A DNA stretch of 6,591 nucleotides from Nocardioides sp. (GTDB lineage Bacteria > Actinomycetota > Actinomycetes > Propionibacteriales > Nocardioidaceae), in assembly GCA_003519585.1 (NCBI GenBank), contig DOWL01000226.1:8024-14614 (forward strand), read 5' to 3'. Shown piece by piece: positions 1 through 6,020 of the stretch. The position numbers and the translations under genes are program-made. The notes under the pieces are model-generated. The model did no database searches. It saw only the letters and a program-made list of their open reading frames with translations, and was not told the DNA's origin. Positions within the stretch are counted from its first letter, which is position 1; every line of letters begins with the position of its first letter.

Positions 1-124
1 GTTGAGCCTCACCGAGCCCGAGGCGTTCCGCTGGATCCAGAAGACCGCGATGGACCTGCGCCTGTCGATGCGTCAGGTCGCCGACGGTGTGGTCGAGCAC
101 GGGCCGGGTCTCCAGCAGTCCTGA
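1..124 (+). CDS. PdtaR-like ANTAR-domain response regulator, C-terminal fragment
   Basis: This is the last 40 codons of a gene that begins before the window; the frame starts at base 2 and ends at the TGA at 122-124. The peptide contains LTEPEAFRWIQKTAMDLRLS followed by MRQVADGVVEH. This is the characteristic end of an ANTAR RNA-binding domain, in which a conserved A, a W/I and a second A lie on the three-helix bundle. It closely resembles the C-terminus of mycobacterial PdtaR (Rv1626). In that family an N-terminal receiver domain is phosphorylated by a histidine kinase, and the ANTAR domain binds paired stem-loops in nascent RNA to prevent termination. The receiver part lies outside the window, so the complete architecture is inferred. 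From memory, a PdtaR-type gene next to liv genes also occurs in other actinomycetes, which would make this a conserved neighbourhood rather than chance. Confidence 0.8.
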   Translation, partial: LSLTEPEAFRWIQKTAMDLRLSMRQVADGVVEHGPGLQQS

Positions 125-234
125 GTCTGCCTTGAGTGGGCACCGGGTGAGCCCAGAGCGCACCCGTGGTACGCCAGCGCACGGATGTGACAGCCCGGTC
201 AATGTTTGATTGCCTGCGGCGACCCGCGGATCGG

Positions 235-258
235 GGGGTGGCGCAATTCACGCACCCC
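235..258 (+). promoter_or_regulatory. Leader hairpin upstream of livH
   Basis: GGGGTG at 235-240 pairs with CACCCC at 253-258. After a single bulged G, CG (242-243) pairs with CG (251-252), leaving a seven-base loop CAATTCA. That makes an 8-bp GC-rich stem about 50 nt upstream of the livH start. No T-tract follows, so it is not an ordinary intrinsic terminator. It could be an RNA leader structure, a protein-binding dyad in DNA, or simply a by-product of high GC. The pairing is seen; the role is unknown. Confidence 0.3.
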
Positions 259-299
259 GCCCCTAGGCTGCCGGGCAGCATCCGGCCGGGTGCCGGGGG

Positions 300-305
300 A
301 GGAGG
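300..305 (+). promoter_or_regulatory. Ribosome binding site for livH (supports a TTG start)
   Basis: AGGAGG sits within a GGGGGAGGAGG run, 6 nt before TTG 312 and 9 nt before a second TTG at 315. It is a near-perfect Shine-Dalgarno sequence and decides the start: the next candidate, GTG at 345, has no comparable site and would trim the positively charged N-region of the signal peptide. Confidence 0.75.
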
Positions 306-311
306 ACCCAC

Positions 312-1664
312 TTGTTGTCTCGAACCAGCGTCCTGGAGCGAGGTGTCACCGCCAGGGTGATCGCCTTCCTCGGACTGTTCATGCTGGTGGCGCCGCTCCT
401 CCTGCTGGTTTCCGGCAGGTCCGCCGATGCGGTCACGCTCTGCTTGCCTCAGAAGGACCAGAACGCCTGCATCGCGGGCACGATGGGCAGCCGGGCCGAC
501 CCGATCGAGGGCGTGGACGTCATCCTCACCAAGCCGGACGGCTCGACGGAGACACAGACGACCGAGAAGGACGGCAAGTTCGCCTTCTCGGTCACCGAGG
601 CGGGTGACTACCTCGTGGGCGTCGACGCCGACACGCTGCCCGACGGTTCCGAGCTACGGCCTCCGGTCGAGGCCAACCTGCGCGGTCCCGACGGCACCAT
701 CAAGGTCAGCGGCGTGCAGCTCGGCCAGAGCTACGGGCCCGTCCTCACTGTCCGGGCCGCCGACTTCGACGACAGCAGCAGCAAGTGGGACGAGTTCCTC
801 CAGTCGAGTGTCAACGGCATCCGGCTCGGTCTCCTGCTCGCCCTGGCCAGCATCGGGCTGAGCCTGATCTACGGCACCACCGGCCTGTCGAACTTCGCGC
901 ACGCCGAGCAGGTCACGCTCGGCGGCATGGTCGCCTACGGCCTGATCAACGTGCTCGGCATGGGCCTGTGGATCGGCGGCGTCCTCGTGGTGATCATCTG
1001 CGCGTTCACCGGCTGGTTCCAAGATCGCGTCATGTGGCAACCGCTACGACGGCGAGGGCTGGGACTGACCCAGATGATGATCGTCACCATCGGTCTGTCG
1101 CTGGCGATGCAGTACTCCTTCCAGTTCTTCGTCGGCGCTGACACCAAGCGGGTCGTGGTCGCAAGCCCGACGGTCCGCGAGTTCGGACCGATCGTGATCA
1201 CCGACCGGTCGCTGGCCGCGATGGCGATCTCGGCCATCGTGCTGGTGATCGTGGGCTTCGCCCTGCTCCGCACCCGGATCGGCCGAGCGACCCGGGCGGT
1301 CTCTGACAACCCCGCCCTGGCCCAGGCCTCCGGCATCGACACCGACAAGGTGATCCGGCTGGTCTGGACGGTGGCCATGGGGCTTGCGGGCCTCTCCGGC
1401 ATGCTCTACGCACTGGTCGTCAACGGCATCAAATGGGACACCGGCCTGCAGATCCTGCTGCTGCTCTTCGCGGCCGTGACCTTGGGTGGTCTCGGTACGG
1501 CGTTCGGTGCCTTGCTCGGTTCGCTCGTCATCGGGCTCGTCGTCGAGCTCTCGCCACTGGTCATCCCCGGCGACTTCAAGTACGCCGCGGCACTGCTCAT
1601 CCTGATCCTGCTCCTGCTCGTGCGACCTCAGGGTCTGCTCGGCCGGGCTCAGCGGGTCGGGTAG
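312..1664 (+). CDS. livH: LivH-type ABC permease with signal peptide and extracytoplasmic beta-domain
   Basis: A 450-residue membrane permease of the branched-chain amino acid (HAAT/LIV) importer family. Its permease part, about residues 166-450, shows the LivH hallmark GLSLIYGTTGLSNFAHAEQ (182-200), a cytoplasmic coupling segment GRATRAVSDNPALAQASGID (324-343) and the C-terminal LLLLVRPQGLLG (433-444). A usual LivH is about 290-310 residues, so some 150 residues are extra at the N-terminus. Residues 1-40 look like a signal peptide (charged start, hydrophobic 17-34, ADA cleavage motif 38-40). Residues 41-150 resemble a Cna-B/carboxypeptidase-regulatory-like beta-sandwich (IEGVDVILTKPDG, then EKDGKFAFSVTEAGDYLV), with two cysteines, C44 and C53, that could form a disulfide. 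The start is TTG 312, chosen for the AGGAGG upstream; TTG 315 is equally possible. It is the first gene of the operon, 16 bp before livM. The substrate cannot be read from the sequence. Confidence 0.88.
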   Translation: MLSRTSVLERGVTARVIAFLGLFMLVAPLLLLVSGRSADAVTLCLPQKDQNACIAGTMGSRADPIEGVDVILTKPDGSTETQTTEKDGKFAFSVTEAGDYLVGVDADTLPDGSELRPPVEANLRGPDGTIKVSGVQLGQSYGPVLTVRAADFDDSSSKWDEFLQSSVNGIRLGLLLALASIGLSLIYGTTGLSNFAHAEQVTLGGMVAYGLINVLGMGLWIGGVLVVIICAFTGWFQDRVMWQPLRRRGLGLTQMMIVTIGLSLAMQYSFQFFVGADTKRVVVASPTVREFGPIVITDRSLAAMAISAIVLVIVGFALLRTRIGRATRAVSDNPALAQASGIDTDKVIRLVWTVAMGLAGLSGMLYALVVNGIKWDTGLQILLLLFAAVTLGGLGTAFGALLGSLVIGLVVELSPLVIPGDFKYAAALLILILLLLVRPQGLLGRAQRVG

Positions 1665-1680
1665 AAGGGACGGAATCGGG

Positions 1681-2874
1681 ATGGACGACATCCAGGGCAT
1701 CCTCCAGGCGATGATGCGCGTCGCGGTCGACCCGACGACGGCTGCGGTCGCGATCGCGGTCATCGGCCTCAACATCCACTTCGGCTACACCGGTCTGCTC
1801 AACATCGGTCAGTCGGCGTTCATGCTGCTGGGCGCCTACGGCTTCGCGATCTCGATCACGCAGGGCTGGCCCCTGCTGATCGCGATCCTGGTCGGCCTGC
1901 TCATCGCGTTCGTGTTCGCGCTCGTGCTCGGCGTACCCACGCTGAAACTCCGCGGCGACTATCTAGCGATCGTGACGATCTCCGCAGCCGAGATCGTCAG
2001 ATACGTCGGTAGATCCGTCGGCTACGAGCGCCTGTTCAACCTCACCGGTGGTGCCCAGGGCATCCCGGGCAGCGACTACCGCGACCCGTTCACGAACCTG
2101 TCCTTCTTCGGCAACGGCAACACCACGCTGCTGCCCTTCAACTACCTCGATGTGACCGAGTCGCCGATCCTGCGGATCGCAGGATGGGCGATCGTGGTCG
2201 GCCTGATCTGGACCGCCGTGCGCATCGGCCGGGGCAAGATGGGCATGGACGGCATCGCGCGTAGCGTCGTCCTGAGCGTGCTGGGACTGGTCACCGTCTT
2301 GCTGGTCTTCTTCCTGACGCCGGTCAACCAGCGCAACACCGGCGTCAACGGCTGGTGGTTCACGGTGGTGGCCTGGCTGATCGTGGCGATCGGTCTGCTG
2401 CTGGTGCTCGGCCTGACCCGCAGCCCGTGGGGCCGTGCGCTCAAGGGGGTCCGCGAGGACGAGGACGCGATGCGCAGCCTCGGCAAGAACGTCTTCGCCA
2501 TCAAGATGCAGGCGCTGGTCATCGGCGGTCTGTTCGGCGCGATCGGCGGCATGATGTACGTCCTGCCGGGCTCGGTGCAGCCCGACGCGCTGGGCCGCAA
2601 CATCACGTTCTTCTGCTACACCGCGCTGCTGCTCGGCGGGGCGGCGACGATCTGGGGGCCGGTGCTCGGTTCGCTGATCTTCTTCGTCGGCCGGATCGGC
2701 ATCATCGCGATCGCCAACACCTACCTGTCCTCCGACAAGTACCTCAACATCATGAACGGTCAGCAGACCGCTCAGTTCGCCTTCATCGTGGTCGGTGTCT
2801 CGCTCATGCTGCTGGTGATATTCAGACCACAAGGCATCCTGGGTGACAAGAGAGAGCTACGGTTCAATGTCTGA
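1681..2874 (+). CDS. livM: LivM-type ABC permease
   Basis: The second membrane permease of the importer, 397 residues, expected to pair with LivH in the channel. Family marks are GYTGLLNIGQSAFMLLGAYG (35-54), PTLKLRGDYLAIVTIS (86-101), the coupling loop SPWGRALKGVREDEDAMRSL (248-267) and the ending FRPQGILGDKRELRF (381-395). It has roughly nine to eleven hydrophobic segments. Between the segment at 163-182 and the one at 225-245 there is an additional stretch with another strongly hydrophobic segment (193-213) that an ordinary LivM lacks, and 120-160 is a long polar loop. The ATG start has an AAGGGACGG site 9-16 nt upstream, and the gene begins 16 bp after the livH stop. Its 3' end overlaps livG by 8 bp. 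Confidence 0.92.
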   Translation: MDDIQGILQAMMRVAVDPTTAAVAIAVIGLNIHFGYTGLLNIGQSAFMLLGAYGFAISITQGWPLLIAILVGLLIAFVFALVLGVPTLKLRGDYLAIVTISAAEIVRYVGRSVGYERLFNLTGGAQGIPGSDYRDPFTNLSFFGNGNTTLLPFNYLDVTESPILRIAGWAIVVGLIWTAVRIGRGKMGMDGIARSVVLSVLGLVTVLLVFFLTPVNQRNTGVNGWWFTVVAWLIVAIGLLLVLGLTRSPWGRALKGVREDEDAMRSLGKNVFAIKMQALVIGGLFGAIGGMMYVLPGSVQPDALGRNITFFCYTALLLGGAATIWGPVLGSLIFFVGRIGIIAIANTYLSSDKYLNIMNGQQTAQFAFIVVGVSLMLLVIFRPQGILGDKRELRFNV

Positions 2875-3886
2875 GACCACACCCACGACCAAGAGCAGGA
2901 TCGGTGCGCTGGCCGATCCGGCCGTGCGACGGGACCTGATGTCGAAGGTCGCGCCCGAGCCGGGCTCGGGCAAGCCCGACGCGATCCTCAAGGTCGACAA
3001 CATCACCCGCCAGTTCGGCGGCATCACGGCGGTCGATGTCGAGCACCTCGAGGTCCAGCGCGGCATCATCACCGCCCTGATCGGTCCCAACGGCGCAGGC
3101 AAGACCACCTTCTTCAACCTCATCACCGGCTTCGACCGGCCGACCAGCGCCGGGCAGGGGGCGCACTGGAGCTTCGACGGCGCCACCCTCGACAAGACCT
3201 CGGCCTCGAGGGTTGCTCGGTCGGGGATGGTCCGCACCTTCCAGCTCACCAAGGCCTTGAGCCGGATGACGGTGATGGACAACATGATGCTCGGTGCGCA
3301 GGGCCAGGCGGGGGAGAACCTCGCCAAGTGCCTGTTCCGCCCGTTCTGGACCGCACAGGAGAAGGACGTCGAGCAGAAGGCGCTCGGCCTGCTGGAACGG
3401 TTCAAGCTCCTGGAGAAGCGCACCGACTACGCCGGCTCGCTCTCCGGTGGGCAGCGCAAACTCCTCGAGATGGCTCGGGCCCTGATGAGCGACCCGAAGA
3501 TGATCATGCTCGACGAGCCGATGGCCGGCGTGAACCCCGCGCTGACCCAGTCGCTGCTCGGCCACATCCAGAGCCTGCGCGACGAGGGCACCACGGTGTT
3601 GTTCGTGGAGCACGACATGCACGTGGTGCGCCACATCTCCGACTGGGTGGTCGTGATGGCCGAGGGTCGGCTGGTCGCCGAAGGCCCTGCCGACACCGTG
3701 ATGTCCAACCAGGCAGTGATCGACGCCTACCTCGGCGCCCACCACGACACCGACCTGGGCGACGACGCCCTGCTCTCCGACGAAACGCTCGAGCAACTCG
3801 AGAAGGAAGTCGCCGAGGAGGACGCCCACCGCGAAGAGGAGCGCCATGCCGACGGTGCGGCCCATGGCGAGGAGGAGCGGGCATGA
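2867..3886 (+). CDS. livG: LivG-type ABC ATPase with N- and C-terminal extensions
   Basis: An ATP-binding subunit of the importer, cytoplasmic, 339 residues from the chosen start. The nucleotide-binding domain spans about 40-290: Walker A GPNGAGKT (73-80), Q-loop Q126 in TFQLTKALSRMTV, signature LSGGQR (192-197), Walker B MIMLDEP with D216/E217, the LivG-type MAGVNP (219-224), and switch His H249 in VEHDM. All catalytic positions are intact. A usual LivG is about 255 residues; here there are about 40 extra residues in front and an acidic, Glu-rich, probably helical tail (291-339). I chose ATG 2867 because it overlaps the livM stop as ATGTCTGA, with AGAGAG 10 nt upstream. GTG 2843 in the same frame would add eight residues and has only AAGG before it. 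The downstream stop overlaps livF. Confidence 0.9.
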   Translation: MSETTPTTKSRIGALADPAVRRDLMSKVAPEPGSGKPDAILKVDNITRQFGGITAVDVEHLEVQRGIITALIGPNGAGKTTFFNLITGFDRPTSAGQGAHWSFDGATLDKTSASRVARSGMVRTFQLTKALSRMTVMDNMMLGAQGQAGENLAKCLFRPFWTAQEKDVEQKALGLLERFKLLEKRTDYAGSLSGGQRKLLEMARALMSDPKMIMLDEPMAGVNPALTQSLLGHIQSLRDEGTTVLFVEHDMHVVRHISDWVVVMAEGRLVAEGPADTVMSNQAVIDAYLGAHHDTDLGDDALLSDETLEQLEKEVAEEDAHREEERHADGAAHGEEERA

Positions 3887-4713
3887 CCACTGACACCCAA
3901 CCGGCCGGCAGCCCCGCGGGCCAGCAGCAGAGCGCGGTCATCGAGGCGAAGGACGTCGTTGCGGGCTACCTGCCCGGCGTCAACATCCTCAACGGCTGCT
4001 CCCTGGTCGCCTACCCCGGCGAGATGATCGGCATCATCGGCCCCAACGGCGCGGGCAAGTCGACCCTGCTCAAGGCGATGTTCGGGTTGGTCAAGATCCG
4101 CTCCGGCAACGTCCACCTCGGTGGTCAGGACATCACCAACCTCAAGGCCAACACCCTGGTCGAGATGGGGGTGGGCTTCGTTCCGCAGACCAACAACGTC
4201 TTCCCGTCGCTGACCATCGAGGAGAACCTCCAGATGGGACTGTTCCTGCGCCCCAAGAAGGTGCGGGAGCGGCTCGATGCGATGTGGGACCTGTTCCCCA
4301 ACCTGCACGAGCGTCGCAGCCGCTCCGCGGGCGCCCTCTCCGGCGGCGAGCGGCAGTCGCTCGCCATGGCCCGGGCGCTGATGATGGAGCCTTCGGTGCT
4401 GCTGCTCGACGAGCCCTCCGCCGGCCTGTCGCCGGTCCGCCAGGACGAGACGTTCATCCGGACCCGTCGGATCAACAAGTCCGGCGTGTGCGTCGTCATG
4501 GTCGAGCAGAACGCCCGGCGCTGCCTGCAGATCTGCGACCGTGGCTACGTCCTCGACCAGGGTAAGGACGCCTACACCGGCACCGGTCGCGAGCTGGCCA
4601 ACGACCCCAAGGTGATCGCGCTCTACCTCGGCACCCTGGCCAAAGACGTCGACTCCGAGCGCGACGACCGCGACAGCGCACCGGAAGGCGCCGAGGGCTC
4701 GCCGGCCACCTGA
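3883..4713 (+). CDS. livF: LivF-type ABC ATPase
   Basis: The second ATPase subunit, 276 residues, forming a heterodimer with LivG under the LivH/LivM permeases. Visible are Walker A GPNGAGKS (53-60), Q-loop Q102 in VPQTNNVFPSLTIEENL, signature LSGGERQ (152-158), Walker B VLLLDEP with D176/E177, and SAGLSP (179-184). At the usual switch-histidine position it has Gln (VEQN, Q209). That is normal for LivF and is not a defect. The C-terminal 22 residues are charged and low in complexity. The ATG start overlaps the livG stop as ATGA and has a GAGGAGGAG site 5-13 nt upstream. An open frame continues far upstream inside livG, but that is a shadow. It is the last gene of the operon and stops 3 bp before the converging MFS gene. 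Confidence 0.93.
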   Translation: MTTDTQPAGSPAGQQQSAVIEAKDVVAGYLPGVNILNGCSLVAYPGEMIGIIGPNGAGKSTLLKAMFGLVKIRSGNVHLGGQDITNLKANTLVEMGVGFVPQTNNVFPSLTIEENLQMGLFLRPKKVRERLDAMWDLFPNLHERRSRSAGALSGGERQSLAMARALMMEPSVLLLDEPSAGLSPVRQDETFIRTRRINKSGVCVVMVEQNARRCLQICDRGYVLDQGKDAYTGTGRELANDPKVIALYLGTLAKDVDSERDDRDSAPEGAEGSPAT

Positions 4714-4716
4714 CAG

Positions 4717-5970
4717 CTACGCGACCGTCGCGACGACCGCCTCAGGGCTGTCCGTCGCCTCGTCGCGCCGCTGGAGCCGGCGTACGTCGGTCGACGTGAG
4801 GGCGACCAGCACGCTGGCGAGGATCACCACACCGACGATCGTGAGCCACGTTCGCGGGCCGACGAGGACGGCGAGCGGCCCGGTGAGGCTCAGTCCCACT
4901 GGCCGGGCGATGAATGAGCCGATCATGTCGAAGGAGTAGACGCGTGCGAGCTTGTCGGGCGCCACCTGCTCCTGGATCGAGAGGTCCCAGCCGACGCTGA
5001 AGATCTCGAGGCCGAAGCCGTGCAGCCAGGCACCGATCAGCACCACCAGGAGCGAATCCGACCACGCCATGGCCAGCGGGAACGCCGCGGTGAGGCTCAA
5101 GAAGCAGGTGCCGACGAACAGCGCGTGCCGGGGGCGCCAACGCAACGTGACCACGCCGCCGATCACGAAGCCGAGCATCATCGCCGACAGCGCCCAGCCC
5201 CACGCCGGGCGGCCGAGCGAGTCGCCCACGACGATCGGACCGAGCACGCTCTGCGCACCCCCGTAGAACAGGTGGTAGAGCAACGCCTGCAGGATGAGCA
5301 GCCACAGCCAGGTGTGCCGCAGCACCTCCCGGAAACCTTCCGCGACGTCGCCCCAGAGCCCCTCACGCGCCGGGACGGGGGCGGGAGCCACCCGGATCCG
5401 GCTGAACAGCAGTGCCGCCAGCGCGAAGGTGAGTGCGTCGAAGGCCAGCGCCCACCCGCTACCGACCCCGACCACCAGCAGCCCAGCCACCCCGCTGCCG
5501 ATGATCAGCGCGACGTTCTGGGCGATCCGGCGCCAGGAGATCGCGCGCTGGAGCAACGCGGCCGGCACCGTCTGCTGGGTGATCGCCGAGGAACTGGGGC
5601 CGCCGAGGGCGCTGAGGCAGCCGTTGGCCATGCCGAGTACGGCGAGCAGCGGGATGCTCGACCAGCCGCCGATCAGCGAAGCAGCGACCAGCCCCTGTAC
5701 GACGGCGGCAGCGGCCGCTGAGCCCTGAAGCATCACGGTGCGGGGGAGCCGGTCGCCGAGCACACCCCCGAACAGCACCGCGCCCACATCGGCCAGTGCG
5801 TACAGACCGACCACCAGGCCCAGCTCGGATGCGCCGCCGCCCAGATCGAGCACCGCGAAGGCGAGGGCGACCGGCGCGATGCCGCCGCCCAGCAGGTTCA
5901 CCGTCGTACCGCTGAGCAGCCAGCGGAAGGGGGCGTGCCGCAGCGGGTGGTCCTCCGAGGCCGCGTTCAT
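4717..5970 (-). CDS. MFS transporter, probable drug/metabolite efflux pump
   Basis: A 417-residue inner-membrane protein with about 12 hydrophobic segments, the standard MFS size. The loop between segments 2 and 3 carries a motif-A-like GGVLGDRLPRTVML (68-81). The middle loop, about 190-215, is the usual hydrophilic break between the two six-helix halves, and a second-half loop RWRPRH (277-282) follows the corresponding helix. It resembles the MFS_3/EntS-like group, which includes exporters of siderophores, macrolides and other drugs. The substrate is not readable, and calling it an exporter is an inference from family and context. It is transcribed away from a MarR-family regulator, the classic layout for a regulated efflux pump. 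The ATG has no Shine-Dalgarno sequence, which fits the predicted leaderless transcript. Tail-to-tail with livF. Confidence 0.85.
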   Translation of the reverse strand: MNAASEDHPLRHAPFRWLLSGTTVNLLGGGIAPVALAFAVLDLGGGASELGLVVGLYALADVGAVLFGGVLGDRLPRTVMLQGSAAAAAVVQGLVAASLIGGWSSIPLLAVLGMANGCLSALGGPSSSAITQQTVPAALLQRAISWRRIAQNVALIIGSGVAGLLVVGVGSGWALAFDALTFALAALLFSRIRVAPAPVPAREGLWGDVAEGFREVLRHTWLWLLILQALLYHLFYGGAQSVLGPIVVGDSLGRPAWGWALSAMMLGFVIGGVVTLRWRPRHALFVGTCFLSLTAAFPLAMAWSDSLLVVLIGAWLHGFGLEIFSVGWDLSIQEQVAPDKLARVYSFDMIGSFIARPVGLSLTGPLAVLVGPRTWLTIVGVVILASVLVALTSTDVRRLQRRDEATDSPEAVVATVA

Positions 5971-5976
5971 ATTCCC

Positions 5977-6005
5977 AGATTATTCGGTAGCGAAATATTC
6001 GTCAA
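5977..6005 (-). promoter_or_regulatory. Sigma70-type promoter of the MFS gene, predicted leaderless start
   Basis: On the - strand TTGACG (6005-6000) and TAATCT (5982-5977) are separated by exactly 17 bp. The -35 matches the consensus at five of six positions, and the -10 matches at its two most conserved 5' bases and the final T. Six bases then separate the -10 from the A of the MFS ATG at 5970. Transcription would therefore begin at or within a base or two of the start codon. Confidence 0.7.
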
Positions 6006-6009
6006 CGAA
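5981..6009. promoter_or_regulatory. Candidate MarR operator: tandem TTCG-N4-CGAA dyads
   Basis: Two perfect 4-bp-arm dyads, TTCGGTAGCGAA (5983-5994) and TTCGTCAACGAA (5998-6009), each preceded by TA or by A, repeat with a 15-bp period. The first fills most of the spacer of the MFS promoter. The second covers its -35 box and touches the marR ribosome binding site. The position and symmetry fit binding by a dimeric winged-helix repressor. That the adjacent MarR protein binds here is an inference. Confidence 0.6.
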
Positions 6010-6012
6010 GGA
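6007..6012 (+). promoter_or_regulatory. Ribosome binding site for the marR-type gene
   Basis: GAAGGA lies 8 nt before ATG 6021. It supports that start over the in-frame GTG at 6030 and overlaps the second dyad. Confidence 0.65.
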
Positions 6013-6020
6013 CTCGTAGA

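Larger units (their letters stand above)
125..311. other. Intergenic region between the ANTAR gene and livH
   Basis: These 187 bp contain no supported gene. They hold a possible weak hairpin just after the regulator stop (137-155: TGGGC and GCCCA arms, no T-tract), a short TCAA-TGT-TTGA dyad (199-209) and a stronger hairpin (235-258). The livH ribosome binding site follows at 300-305. I looked for sigma70-type -35/-10 pairs on the + strand and found none with a good spacing, so the liv promoter is not assigned. It may lie here in a divergent form, or the genes may be read through from the regulator gene. Confidence 0.6.
5971..6020. promoter_or_regulatory. Divergent control region between MFS and marR genes
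   Basis: These 50 bp are clearly more AT-rich than the coding DNA around them. They hold the MFS promoter on the - strand, two tandem dyads and the marR ribosome binding site. No convincing marR promoter of its own is seen. TAGAAT at 6017-6022 is a good -10 match but lacks a -35, and the start point it implies would fall near GTG 6030 inside the marR frame. Confidence 0.7.

Noticed and set aside
137..155. Intrinsic terminator for the ANTAR gene
   Set aside because: There is a 5-bp TGGGC/GCCCA stem but no T-tract; not strong enough to annotate.
125..311. ANTAR target (paired stem-loops with A1/G4 hexaloops) or a livH promoter
   Set aside because: No pair of hexaloop hairpins of that type and no well-spaced -35/-10 pair was found.
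654..1040. Long open frames on the - strand across livH (also 935-1402 and 1044-1775)
   Set aside because: They are antisense shadows of high-GC codons; the proteins are rich in R, P, D, H and Q with no domain, and the + strand frame is a clear permease.
2864..3865. 333-codon open frame on the - strand opposite livG
   Set aside because: Its composition is typical of an antisense GC3 shadow; the livG frame has all ABC ATPase motifs.
3328..3882. Upstream extension of the livF frame into livG
   Set aside because: The extension reads as an Arg/Pro-rich shadow of livG; ATG 3883 has a ribosome binding site and an ATGA overlap.
4507..4512. Loss of the switch histidine in LivF
   Set aside because: VEQN in place of an EHD-type motif is the normal state for LivF proteins, so it is not a defect.
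4720..4732. Bidirectional terminator at the livF/MFS junction
   Set aside because: The CGCGA-CCG-TCGCG stem is only 5 bp, lies inside the MFS coding end and has no T-tract.
5020..5721. 233-codon + strand open frame within the MFS gene
   Set aside because: Gln/His/Arg/Pro-rich antisense shadow without a ribosome binding site or recognisable domain.
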